From Mycobacterium stomatepiae (GTDB lineage: Bacteria; Actinomycetota; Actinomycetes; Mycobacteriales; Mycobacteriaceae), in NCBI RefSeq assembly GCF_010731715.1, contig NZ_AP022587.1, positions 3,596,001 to 3,660,000 on the forward strand: a stretch of 64,000 nt of DNA. The letters are read 5' to 3'. Below are positions 19,155-27,757 of this stretch, piece after piece (within the stretch, counting starts at the first letter, position 1; the number at the start of each line of letters is the position of its first letter). A program made the translations under genes and the position numbers. Under the pieces are notes generated by a model. It was given only the letters and a program-made list of their open reading frames with translations. It was not told where the DNA came from and ran no database searches.

Positions 19155-20311
19155 TTCCTGTCCCCCCTTTCCACCAGCGGTCCGCCCGGCGCGTCATTCG
19201 GGTTCGGCGTGTAGCGGACGTCGGGGATCATCGTCTCGGGGTCGCGGCCGAAGGACTGCTCGAGGGCCCGCAGCGCGCCCGACAATCCGGTTCCGGTGAG
19301 GAACGCGTTGTCGACCGAGCTGTAGGTCACGTCCAGCGTCAGCGAGATGTTCACGTAGTCACCGCGGAACATCTTCGGGACGGTGTCGATGTCGAACGGC
19401 TGCGTCAGGATCAGCTTCAGCGCGCCGATCAGGTACGGCGACGAGCGGCCGAGTTCCTTGAGCGGGCATTGCAGCGCCTGCAGGTCGGTGTGCAGCGGCG
19501 CGCGGGCCTCCGACAGATACTGGTCGGCGGCCCCGCTCAGCCGGCCCACCGAGTCGACGGCGTTGATCAGCAGCTGCTTGGTGTCGGCGAAATGCTTGAT
19601 CAGGGGCGGGATGTCGGTCAGCACTCGATCGAGGACGTCCGACCGGCCACCGACGTAGACCAGCAGCCGGTTGGTGGAGTCGATCGCGTGGGTGATGTCG
19701 TCACGCTGCTGGTTGAGCTGGGCGGTGAAGGTGTCCAGCTTGCCGATGAAGGATCGGATCTGCTCCCCACGCCCGTGGAAGATGTCGTAGACCTCGTTCT
19801 GCAGCACTTCCAGGTTCGGGATGCCGCCACCGCGCAGGATCAGCGACAGGCTGGCCAGCGTCTGCTCGGTGGTGGGGTACGAGGTCGAATTCTTCAGCGG
19901 AATCGTGTCGCCGTTGCGCAGCGGCTCCGACGACGGGTTCGGCGGCGCGGCCAGCTCCACGTGCTGCGAACCCAGCAGCGACGTCTGGCCGATCCGCGCG
20001 ATCGCGTTCTTCGGCAGCTTGACGTTTTTGCTCACGCCCAACGTCAGCGTGGCCACCCAGTTCTTCAACTCGATCTTCTTGATCGAACCGACGAAGACGT
20101 CGGCGACCATCACCTTGCTGTTGCCGTTGATCGCCAGGGTGTCCGGCACCTGCACATAGATGGTGTACGAGCCCGGCCCGTCGCCCGGACCACCCGGAAT
20201 CGCCACGTTCGAGATGCCTCGCCAACCGCAGGAGCTCAGCACCGTGGCGATCACCAGCAGCACCACGGCCTGCCAGGCCCGGTGCCGAATCAGATGCGAC
20301 CACCTCATCAC
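19148..20311 (-). CDS. lprK: Mce1E lipoprotein (LprK)
   Basis: The product (387 residues) begins GTG-ATG at 20311/20308; the GTG gives a GTGA overlap with the mce1D stop. A lipobox LSSC places the acylated cysteine at residue 28, so the protein is anchored in the outer leaflet of the inner membrane, as expected for the fifth Mce subunit. The MlaD domain follows at ~45-125 (INGNSKVMVADVFVGSIKKI). A long helical domain and a short tail complete it. It is the only lipoprotein of the operon. Confidence 0.95.
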   Translation of the reverse strand: MMRWSHLIRHRAWQAVVLLVIATVLSSCGWRGISNVAIPGGPGDGPGSYTIYVQVPDTLAINGNSKVMVADVFVGSIKKIELKNWVATLTLGVSKNVKLPKNAIARIGQTSLLGSQHVELAAPPNPSSEPLRNGDTIPLKNSTSYPTTEQTLASLSLILRGGGIPNLEVLQNEVYDIFHGRGEQIRSFIGKLDTFTAQLNQQRDDITHAIDSTNRLLVYVGGRSDVLDRVLTDIPPLIKHFADTKQLLINAVDSVGRLSGAADQYLSEARAPLHTDLQALQCPLKELGRSSPYLIGALKLILTQPFDIDTVPKMFRGDYVNISLTLDVTYSSVDNAFLTGTGLSGALRALEQSFGRDPETMIPDVRYTPNPNDAPGGPLVERGDRNC

Positions 20312-21921
20312 TGCCCACCCCCGAAGTCAGCGGCGATCGGCGGACCACCGGCGTTGGGCGCGGTTACCCCGACCGGCGCGGGCGTCGGCGCCACGGGACC
20401 CGGAATCACTCCCGGTCCCGGCGCCGGCGGCTGAATCGGCGTCGGAGCCCGCACACCGATGGGCGGCAGGATCGGGTTCTCGTCGTAGGCGTTCGGCGGT
20501 CCCGGCGGGGTCTGGTACTGGGACTGGACCGGCTCGATGTTCGGCCCGCCATACAGTTCAGCCAACGAGTCGGGCGTCATCAGACCCGCGGTGATCGGCC
20601 CGACCTGCTGACCCTGCATACCTGGGGCGACGATCCAGCCCTGCTGGGTGTTCCGGTGCGACGTCGGCGTGTCCGGGACCCAGATACCCGGGACCGTCGT
20701 GTCCTTGTAGCCGTTCGGGGGGTGCAGCCGATCTTCGGAGTAGGCAACCTGCTTGGGCAACGTCTCGGCGGTGCTGAACAGGTTCAGGCCGAACGGCAGG
20801 TAGTTGAACTTGATCGCGTCCAGGATCGGTGCCAGGTATTGCGCGCACAGTTCGGCCGATTCCTGGTAGCCCAGCCGGCTGCCGGCCTGGATCGAGCTGC
20901 AGATGAACTGCATCGGGTTCGCGAAGTTCGTGATCGCCGGAATGGCGACGACCGACCCGTGCGACGGGTGATAGATCTGGTTGATGTTGGCCGCGGCCGT
21001 CGGCAGGATGTGCAGCGCGGTCTCCAACCCGTTGAGCGGGTCGGGTTGCACCAGCGTGTTCGTCGCGGTGGCGAGGTTGTTGACGTCGGTGGCAAGCACT
21101 TCATGGTTCTTGTCCAGCCAGGGCCGCACGGTGGTCAGCAGGCTGTCGAACTGCTGGAGCGCATTGGACAGGGCGCCGTCGTCCTGCGCGAGCCGGCCGG
21201 TCACATCCGCCAGGTTCTGGTTCAGCGCGACGAACTGCGCGTCGTCCTGGTGCAGCGCGTTGACGAACAGTGCCAGGCTGCGCACCACGGCGAAGAAGTC
21301 GCCGCGGCCCTCGTTCAACGCGGTCAGCGCCGACGACAGGCTGTTGAGCGCGGTGTTGATCTGCTTGCTCTTGCCGTCCAGCCCGTCGGCGAACGACGAG
21401 ATGACCTCACCGAACGGCCCGGTCGGCTGCTCCTTGGTGGGGCCCAGCTTCGAGATGATGTTGGTGATGCTGTTGCGCAGCTCGTCCCACTCCACCGGCA
21501 CCTGGGTGCGCTCTTCGGGGATCACGGCGTTGTCGCCCAGCACCGGTCCGCCCTTGTAGGGCGGTTCCAGCTGGATCGCGCGCGAAGCCACCAGGGTTGG
21601 GTTGAGGATCACGGCCGAGGCGTTGGCAGGAACTTTGTACTTGTTCTCGTAGTGGAACGTCACCTTCATCTTGTCGCCGACCGGCTCGATGCTGTCGATC
21701 GAGCCGACCCGCAGGCCCATGATCTGGACCTTGTCCCCCTTGTAGAGGGCGTTCGCCGCCGGGAAGTAGGCGACGACGGTGTTGTTCGTCAGCTTCTCGA
21801 AAAGCCGGTAGCCGACATAGCCGACGACCAGGGCCACGACGATGACCAGCGCGCCGATGATCACCGTCGTCCGGGAGAACCTCGGTAGCCGGATGTTGCG
21901 GACGTCAAAGATGGTGCTCAA
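20308..21921 (-). CDS. mce1D: Mce1D, MlaD-domain subunit
   Basis: The product (537 residues) starts at a TTG at 21921 in a TTGA overlap with mce1C; the start MSTIFDVRNIRL fits the family. A membrane helix (TTVIIGALVIVVALVVGYVG) is followed by an MlaD domain (AANALYKGDKVQIMGLRVGS, residues ~50-120), a long helical region and a Pro/Gly-rich tail of about 120 residues (TPAPVGVTAPNAGGPP). Fourth Mce1 subunit by position. The extended tail may lie at the distal end of the tunnel. Confidence 0.95.
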   Translation of the reverse strand: MSTIFDVRNIRLPRFSRTTVIIGALVIVVALVVGYVGYRLFEKLTNNTVVAYFPAANALYKGDKVQIMGLRVGSIDSIEPVGDKMKVTFHYENKYKVPANASAVILNPTLVASRAIQLEPPYKGGPVLGDNAVIPEERTQVPVEWDELRNSITNIISKLGPTKEQPTGPFGEVISSFADGLDGKSKQINTALNSLSSALTALNEGRGDFFAVVRSLALFVNALHQDDAQFVALNQNLADVTGRLAQDDGALSNALQQFDSLLTTVRPWLDKNHEVLATDVNNLATATNTLVQPDPLNGLETALHILPTAAANINQIYHPSHGSVVAIPAITNFANPMQFICSSIQAGSRLGYQESAELCAQYLAPILDAIKFNYLPFGLNLFSTAETLPKQVAYSEDRLHPPNGYKDTTVPGIWVPDTPTSHRNTQQGWIVAPGMQGQQVGPITAGLMTPDSLAELYGGPNIEPVQSQYQTPPGPPNAYDENPILPPIGVRAPTPIQPPAPGPGVIPGPVAPTPAPVGVTAPNAGGPPIAADFGGGQ

Positions 21922-23507
21922 TTCTGGCTACCTCCCGTGACACCACTACCGCCCGATCCGCCGGGGTTGATGAACGGCGCCGGCAACTGGTTCCCCGGTC
22001 CGGGCGGGGCCGGCGGACCCGGCGGCAGACCCGGAGCGAAGGTCGACGGCGGTGGCGTCGGGCCGGCCGGCGCCAGGTTCTCGGTGCGCGCACCGGGCGG
22101 CGCCTGCGTCGGCAGCGGCACCGGCGTACCCGGAACGTTCGGGGGCGGGTCGCCCGGGCGCCCAGCAATATTGATGCCGGGAGTGGGCGGCAACCCCTCC
22201 GGGTTCGGCGGCGAGGTCGCGACGTCGACCGGGGCGGGGAAGCCCGGCCCGCCGAACGGTCCCATCGCCGCACCCGCACACGGCAGCGGGTTCCACGGCC
22301 GCGGCAGGCCCTCGTCACCGACGGTGATGTTGCCACCGGGGTTGGCCGGCGTGTACGAGCACGGCGATCCGGGCGGGATGGCCGGTCCTGGGTGATCCGG
22401 CGTGCCCTCCAGCACCGGCGGTGCCGGCGGCGGCGCACCGTTGGGGAACCGGGCGCCGTTCGGGTCGGGCCAGCGGTATTCCGGCAGACCGGCACTACGC
22501 CAGAAGTTCTCCGGGTCGATCCCGCGCTTCTTGAACGCGGCGTCCACCCACGGCTGGATGATCTGGTAGAGCGCCAGGTTGTGCAGGACCACCTTGAAGA
22601 ACGGTCCCGACGCGATGGACTCGTTCAGCGACGGCAGGAAGCGGCCGACCTCGGTCAGACCCGCCGCCACGTCGTCCTTGCGCTCAACCAGGATCTGGCT
22701 GATGGTGCGCAGCTGCTCGAGCACGTGGTTGAGGTTCGGGTTGTCGTTGATCAGGCCCTTGACCTGCTCGGAGAACGCGGCGATGTTTCCCAGCAGCGCG
22801 TTGATGGCCTGGCCGCGCTCGTTGAACGCGGCCAGCAGCGTCTTGGCGTTGACCAGCAGGCGGTCGACCTGTTCGCTGCGGTCGCCGAGCACACTGGCGA
22901 CCTGGTTGGCCTGGGCGAGCAGGTGCTTGACCTCAGCGTCGCGTTTGCCGACCGTGTCGGAGAACTTGGAGACACCCTCGAGCGCGGCACTCAGGTGCGG
23001 GTAGGTCTGGTCGATGGTCTGCGACAGCACATGCAACGACTCTTTGACCTCGTCGATGTTCCAGCCGGAGGCCGCCTTCGTGACGTCGAAGAAGGCGTCG
23101 TAGATCTGATACGGAGTCGTGCTCTGGCCCAGCGGCAACGAGGCCCCGGGCTTGAGCTGCTGGTTGCCCCGCGCCTCGATCTCCATGACCTTCTTACCGA
23201 GGATCGTGTCGGTGCGGATCGCCAGCCGGCTCTCGGTGCCGATGGTGTTGGTGCCGATCGAGAACTTCATCAGGATGTGGTCGCCGTCGATCTTGAGGGC
23301 TTCGACCTTGCCGACGTCCATGCCGGCGATGCGCACCTTGTCCCCGACGTTGATCCCGCCGGAATCGCTGAACTGTCCGTAGTAGGCCGGCCTGGCCATC
23401 AGGATCGGGACACTGGTGAAACTTTGCCCGACGCCGATGACGAGCAGCGTGACCACGATGCCCATCAGGCCGATCCGAAGCCGGTTCGGAGGTTCCAGCG
23501 TTCTCAT
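21918..23507 (-). CDS. mce1C: Mce1C, MlaD-domain subunit
   Basis: The ATG at 23507 gives an ATGA overlap with the stop of mce1B; a GTG at 23519 is possible but less likely. The product has 529 residues: a membrane helix (IGLMGIVVTLLVIGVGQSFT), MlaD domain (DSGGINVGDKVRIAGMDVGK at ~45-65), a helical region, and a C-terminal ~180 residues very rich in Pro and Gly (PPAPPVLEGTPDHPGPAIPP). Third Mce1 subunit by position. The low-complexity tail is typical of Mce C subunits. Confidence 0.95.
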   Translation of the reverse strand: MRTLEPPNRLRIGLMGIVVTLLVIGVGQSFTSVPILMARPAYYGQFSDSGGINVGDKVRIAGMDVGKVEALKIDGDHILMKFSIGTNTIGTESRLAIRTDTILGKKVMEIEARGNQQLKPGASLPLGQSTTPYQIYDAFFDVTKAASGWNIDEVKESLHVLSQTIDQTYPHLSAALEGVSKFSDTVGKRDAEVKHLLAQANQVASVLGDRSEQVDRLLVNAKTLLAAFNERGQAINALLGNIAAFSEQVKGLINDNPNLNHVLEQLRTISQILVERKDDVAAGLTEVGRFLPSLNESIASGPFFKVVLHNLALYQIIQPWVDAAFKKRGIDPENFWRSAGLPEYRWPDPNGARFPNGAPPPAPPVLEGTPDHPGPAIPPGSPCSYTPANPGGNITVGDEGLPRPWNPLPCAGAAMGPFGGPGFPAPVDVATSPPNPEGLPPTPGINIAGRPGDPPPNVPGTPVPLPTQAPPGARTENLAPAGPTPPPSTFAPGLPPGPPAPPGPGNQLPAPFINPGGSGGSGVTGGSQN

Positions 23508-24544
23508 TGCGGCGTGCACCTACCCGTCGGCTGCTGGAAGAGCCGGACCGTGCGGACCGGTCCACCAGCCTGCAGACCGTTGATCTTCAACGTGATGTCG
23601 CAGGCGTAGAAGTTCACGAAGTCTCCGTAGGACCCGATCGCGCGCCCGATCATGTTCAGCGCGGTCGGCACCTTCTTGAGGTAGTCCTGCAGCTGGTCTT
23701 GCTGGTCGATCAGCGGCTGCTGGATCCCGTCGAGGTAATTGATGGACTTGTGCAGCAGGGCGCGATCCTCGCCGAGTAGATCGGCGACGGTACCGGCGGC
23801 GTTGCTGATGTGCGCGGTCCCGCCGGCCAGCTGGTCGCCGTGGTCCTTGAGCCCGGTGATCAGCACCTCGAGGTTGTTGATGGTCTGGTCGAACTGCTGC
23901 CGGTGCCGCACCGTCGTGTCCAACACGATGTTCAGGTTCTTGATCACCTCGCCGATGGCCTGGTCACGCTCGCCGATCTGGCTCGTCAGTTGCGCGGTGT
24001 TGTCCAGGATGTCGTTGATGGTGCCGCCCTGCCCCTGGAACACCGTGACCAGCGCGGTCGCGATGGTGTTGACCTTCTCCGGGTCCAACGCCCGAAACAG
24101 CGGCTTGAAACCACCGATCAGCGCGTCGAGGTCGAGCGCCGGCGCGGTGCGCGACAGCGGGATGAACCCACCCGGCGGCAGGATCTTGTCGGCGCCTTCA
24201 CCCTCGCCGCGCTTGAGCTCCAAGTACCGGTTGCCGATCAGATCGAGGTAACGGATCTGCGCCGTCGTGGACTGGTACAGCGGAACGCCGCGATCGACGT
24301 TGAACTTCACCCGCACGCGCTTGCCGCCGTCGATCAGCTGCACCGAGTCGACCTTGCCGATCTCCACTCCGGAGGCGCGGACGAACTGGCCCTGGCGCAG
24401 GCCGCTGATGTTGCTGAACTCCGCCGTATAGCCGTTGGTCCGGTCAAACCGCATCTGACCGAACACCACGACGATCATCACAGTGAACAGCAGCAGCACC
24501 AATGAGAAGATGCCGAGTCGGACGAGCGTACCGGTGATTTTCAT
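23504..24544 (-). CDS. mce1B: Mce1B, MlaD-domain subunit
   Basis: The 346-residue product starts at an ATG at 24544 overlapping the mce1A stop (ATGA). It has one N-terminal membrane helix (LGIFSLVLLLFTVMIVVVFG), an MlaD domain at ~38-115 (ISGLRQGQFVRASGVEIGKV, IRYLDLIGNRYLELKRG), and a helical domain ending in a short Cys-containing tail. It lacks the Pro-rich extension of C, D and F, which is normal for the B subunit. Confidence 0.95.
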   Translation of the reverse strand: MKITGTLVRLGIFSLVLLLFTVMIVVVFGQMRFDRTNGYTAEFSNISGLRQGQFVRASGVEIGKVDSVQLIDGGKRVRVKFNVDRGVPLYQSTTAQIRYLDLIGNRYLELKRGEGEGADKILPPGGFIPLSRTAPALDLDALIGGFKPLFRALDPEKVNTIATALVTVFQGQGGTINDILDNTAQLTSQIGERDQAIGEVIKNLNIVLDTTVRHRQQFDQTINNLEVLITGLKDHGDQLAGGTAHISNAAGTVADLLGEDRALLHKSINYLDGIQQPLIDQQDQLQDYLKKVPTALNMIGRAIGSYGDFVNFYACDITLKINGLQAGGPVRTVRLFQQPTGRCTPQ

Positions 24545-25842
24545 GGGTTGATCGTGTTATCCCCTACCTGACGGCCCCAGACGTGCTCGATTGCGTAGGG
24601 CGAACCGGTGTCGAGGTGGTTGTACGGCGCGATGCTGTTGCCGGAGTCCATCACCAACTCGGGAGCGGGCCAGAGGTCGTGAGTGATGTGCTGCCAGCAA
24701 CCCGGCGCACCGCCCGGTCCGCCGCGGGCGTTCACTCGCGGCAGGTTCTCGGGATAGATGTAGGGGTTCGGCGCGCCACCGACCACGCCGGCCAGGCCGC
24801 CGACCAGGCTGGCGATCGTGGCCACCGCCGAGACGGGGTTGGCGAGCAGCCCGAGGCCGGACAGCGCCTCCGTGTGGGCGTTCAGCGAGTACCCGTTGCC
24901 GGCCAGGAACGAGGCGGCCTTGGGCTCGATGTCGTGGTAGTTGCGCAGCGTGCAGAAGATCGCCGGGCTGTAGGTGTCCAGCAGTTGCGCGGACGGCACC
25001 AGGTCCTGCGCACCGCGCGCCAGGTATGGCCCGCCCTTCTCGAAGATCTCCGCGCCGGTGTTGCCGAACCCGGCGGCCGACAGCAGCGCCTGGTCCAGAT
25101 CCTTCTGCTGCTGGTTGATCGTGCGCGAGGTGACGACGGCGTTGTTGAAGAAGTCGAACAGGTCCGGCGAGGCGTTGGCGTAGGTGTCGCCGAGGCCGGC
25201 CAGCTGCTGGATGTCGTGGCGGATCTGCGGCATTTGCGGGTTGACGTCGTCGAGCACCGCGTTGCCGTTGACGATCGACTGCCCGAACTTGTCGCCGAGG
25301 CCGGCCAGCGATTGCGCGGCCGCGCTCAGCGTCAGGTTCAGCTTGACCGGATCCACCTTCTGCGAGATCGAGGTGATGGTCTGGAACAACGTGTTGATCT
25401 CCGTCGTCACCGACCGCGCGTCGATCACCGTCGATGCGCTGAGCCGTTGCTTCGACGGGTTCTGCGGCGTCGTCAGCGACACGTACTTGCCGCCGAACAC
25501 CGTGGTGGCCTTGATGTCGGCATTCACGTTGGCCGGGATGATCGACAGGTACCGGGGATGGACGTCCAGGGTGAACTTGGCCGCCGGCTTTCCGTCGCGC
25601 ATGGTCTCGGAGATGGTGTCCACCCGGCCGATCTCGACCCCGTTGTAGGTGACCTTCGAGCCCGGGTCCATGACCAGACCGGCCCGCGACGCCAGCATCG
25701 TCAACTTCGTCTTGGGGGTGAAGTCGCCGCGGAACTGGCCGTAGACGAGCGCGAAAACGACTGCGGCGATGACCAACAGGCCGACACCCGCCAACTTGTA
25801 GGGCGGGGTCCGCGAAGCGTTCGTCTTTCCGGGCCGGGTCAT
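24541..25842 (-). CDS. mce1A: Mce1A, MlaD-domain subunit
   Basis: The first Mce subunit, 433 residues from an ATG at 25842, five bases after the yrbE1B stop. It has a membrane helix (LAGVGLLVIAAVVFALVYGQ) followed by an RGD tripeptide at residues 38-40, an MlaD domain (SRAGLVMDPGSKVTYNGVEI, then VFGGKYVSLTTPQNP), a helical domain and a C-terminal region with GVVGGAPNPYIYPENLPRVN. In M. tuberculosis, Mce1A was the protein first linked to cell entry and is part of the fatty acid importer. Confidence 0.96.
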   Translation of the reverse strand: MTRPGKTNASRTPPYKLAGVGLLVIAAVVFALVYGQFRGDFTPKTKLTMLASRAGLVMDPGSKVTYNGVEIGRVDTISETMRDGKPAAKFTLDVHPRYLSIIPANVNADIKATTVFGGKYVSLTTPQNPSKQRLSASTVIDARSVTTEINTLFQTITSISQKVDPVKLNLTLSAAAQSLAGLGDKFGQSIVNGNAVLDDVNPQMPQIRHDIQQLAGLGDTYANASPDLFDFFNNAVVTSRTINQQQKDLDQALLSAAGFGNTGAEIFEKGGPYLARGAQDLVPSAQLLDTYSPAIFCTLRNYHDIEPKAASFLAGNGYSLNAHTEALSGLGLLANPVSAVATIASLVGGLAGVVGGAPNPYIYPENLPRVNARGGPGGAPGCWQHITHDLWPAPELVMDSGNSIAPYNHLDTGSPYAIEHVWGRQVGDNTINP

Positions 25843-25847
25843 AGGCG

Positions 25848-26717
25848 CTACACCGTTAAGGCGAAGTTGGGGTTGAGGCCGTACAGCGCCAACGCGGCGG
25901 ACAACACGACAACCTGCACGGAGACCAGCGAGAACCGCATCGAGCGACCAACGGCCTCGCCGACGCCGACCGGCCCGCCGCCGGCGTTGTAGCCGTAGAA
26001 GCAGTGGGTGATCATCACGACCGCGGTGATGATGATGGCCTCCAGGAGCGACCAGAACACATCATCGGGGCGCAGGAACGTCCGGAAGTAGTGGTCGTAG
26101 GTTCCGTTGGATTGCCCGTAGAGGACAGTCGTGGTGATCTGCGGCGCCAGGAAGCACATGATCATCGCCATCGCGTAGATCGGGATGATCACGACCAGCC
26201 CGGCCATGAATCGGGTGGTGGCCAGGAACGAGATCGACTTGATGCCCATCACTTCCAGGGCGTCGATCTCCTCGCTGATCCGCATGGCGCCGAGTTCGGC
26301 GGTAGCGCCGGCGCCGACGGTGGCGGCCATCGCGATGCCAGTGACGACGGGGGCGGCGATGCGCACGTTGATCAGTGCGGCGAAGAAGCCGGTGAACGCC
26401 TCGACCCCGATGTTGCCCAGGGACGCGAAACCCTGAATGGCGACCAGCGAGCTACCGGACAGCGTGACGAAACCGACGATGGCAACGGTCCCGCCGACGA
26501 CGGCCATGGCCCCGGTGCCCATGCCGATCTGGGCGATCAGCCGCAGCGTTTCCTTGCGGTAGTTGCGCAGCGCGTGCGGCACGTGCGCGATGCAGACCAT
26601 CCCGAACCAGGCCATCCGGCCGAGGTCGTCGAGCCCCCGGCCGGCGGCACCGCCATAGCGATCCAGGTTTTCGGCTGCCCGCGGGAACCGGGCGCGCAGT
26701 ACCGCGACGTTGGTCAT
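25848..26717 (-). CDS. yrbE1B: YrbE1B, MlaE-family permease subunit
   Basis: A 289-residue integral membrane protein of the MlaE/YrbE permease family, with five to six helices. It has the EQ-loop-type sequence TAELGAMRISEEIDALEVMG in the middle, the contact with the MlaF/Mkl-type ATPase. Together with YrbE1A it forms the membrane channel of the Mce1 transporter. It follows yrbE1A by 13 bp. The ATPase is not encoded in this operon, as in other mycobacteria. Confidence 0.95.
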   Translation of the reverse strand: MTNVAVLRARFPRAAENLDRYGGAAGRGLDDLGRMAWFGMVCIAHVPHALRNYRKETLRLIAQIGMGTGAMAVVGGTVAIVGFVTLSGSSLVAIQGFASLGNIGVEAFTGFFAALINVRIAAPVVTGIAMAATVGAGATAELGAMRISEEIDALEVMGIKSISFLATTRFMAGLVVIIPIYAMAMIMCFLAPQITTTVLYGQSNGTYDHYFRTFLRPDDVFWSLLEAIIITAVVMITHCFYGYNAGGGPVGVGEAVGRSMRFSLVSVQVVVLSAALALYGLNPNFALTV

Positions 26718-26730
26718 CTCCGGCCCCCTC

Positions 26731-27549
26731 TCAATGTCCCGTTCCGAATCGCACGCCGATGGTGGTCAGAATGACGTTGACCGCGTAGAGCGCGACGACA
26801 CAGAGCACCACGGTCTCGTTGACGGCGGTACCCAGGCCCTTGGAGCCGCCACGCACGGTCAGCCCGCGGTAGCAGCCGACCAGGCCGGCGATCAGGCCGA
26901 AGACCGCGGCCTTGACGGTCGCGATGACGACCTCGGGCAGGCCGGTGATCGTGGTCAGGGTGGCCAGGTAAGCCCCACCCGAGACGTTCTGCAGGTACAC
27001 CCCGAACAGGTAGCCGCCCACCAGGCCGACGGTGATGACCAGGCCGTTGAGCAGCGTGGCGACCAGGGTCGCGGCGATCACCCGGGGCACCACCAGGCGG
27101 TGGATCGGGTCGATGCCGAGCACCTCCATCGCGTCGATCTCCTCGCGGATGGTGCGCGCACCCAGGTCGGCGCAGATCGCGGTCGATCCGGCGCCGGCAA
27201 CCACCAGCACCGTGGTCAGCGGGCCGAGCTGGGTGACCGCGCCGATCGCCGCGCCGGCGCCGGACAGGTCGGCGGCACCGAACTGTGCCAGCAACACGTT
27301 GAGCGTGAAGATCAGCAATACGGTCAGCGGGATCGAGACGAAGACGGTCGGCAGGAACGCCACCCGCATGATGAACCAGCACTGCAGAATGAATTCGCGC
27401 CACTGGAAGGGCCGGCGGAACAACGCCCTGCCGGTCAGAACACACATCCGGAAGAACCCGCCGATCAGGGTCAGCGGCGTCTCGAGTTGGTCGCGCAGAT
27501 AGCCGACCAGATAGGGGCCCCGACCGCCGGTTGACGTCGAAGTCACCAC
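26731..27549 (-). CDS. yrbE1A: YrbE1A, MlaE-family permease subunit
   Basis: The product (272 residues) begins at a GTG-GTG pair at 27549/27546; an upstream ATG runs into a stop at once. It carries the MlaE signature with an EQ loop (ICADLGARTIREEIDAMEVL) and about five membrane helices. It pairs with YrbE1B as the permease of Mce1. No strong ribosome site precedes it, which leaves the exact start open. It is separated from fadD5 by a 208-bp gap. Confidence 0.94.
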   Translation of the reverse strand: MVTSTSTGGRGPYLVGYLRDQLETPLTLIGGFFRMCVLTGRALFRRPFQWREFILQCWFIMRVAFLPTVFVSIPLTVLLIFTLNVLLAQFGAADLSGAGAAIGAVTQLGPLTTVLVVAGAGSTAICADLGARTIREEIDAMEVLGIDPIHRLVVPRVIAATLVATLLNGLVITVGLVGGYLFGVYLQNVSGGAYLATLTTITGLPEVVIATVKAAVFGLIAGLVGCYRGLTVRGGSKGLGTAVNETVVLCVVALYAVNVILTTIGVRFGTGH

Positions 27550-27757
27550 TGCCCGCTCATGCCGGCGCCCTGCGCCCCACGGCGCAGCGAATCGTCTCGC
27601 ACGCCCCTACCTTGCCCCGGACCCACATGTGTGATCACCGACTCCCTACTGGCAAGTAGTAACGGAGACCACAGGAATGTACCCGATGGCCAAGCAGGTG
27701 TGAACCGCATCCGCACAATTAACCCTTCGTCAACAATGGGCAAACGTACAGTTTCCG
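27550..27757. promoter_or_regulatory. gap between fadD5 and yrbE1A with short inverted repeat
   Basis: This is the only sizeable gap inside the mce1 operon. It contains CTACT-N4-AGTAG at 27646-27659 in a less GC-rich stretch. It may hold an internal promoter for yrbE1A-mam1D. The short ORF crossing it has no homology I recognise. Confidence 0.35.

Noticed and set aside
24583..25992. 469-residue plus-strand ORF opposite mce1A/yrbE1B, and similar ones opposite the other mce genes
   Set aside because: Antisense to well-conserved genes, composition dominated by Arg, Val and Gly, no domains.
27543..27743. 66-residue minus-strand ORF between fadD5 and yrbE1A
   Set aside because: No recognisable features and it overlaps the yrbE1A start in another frame; treated as noncoding.
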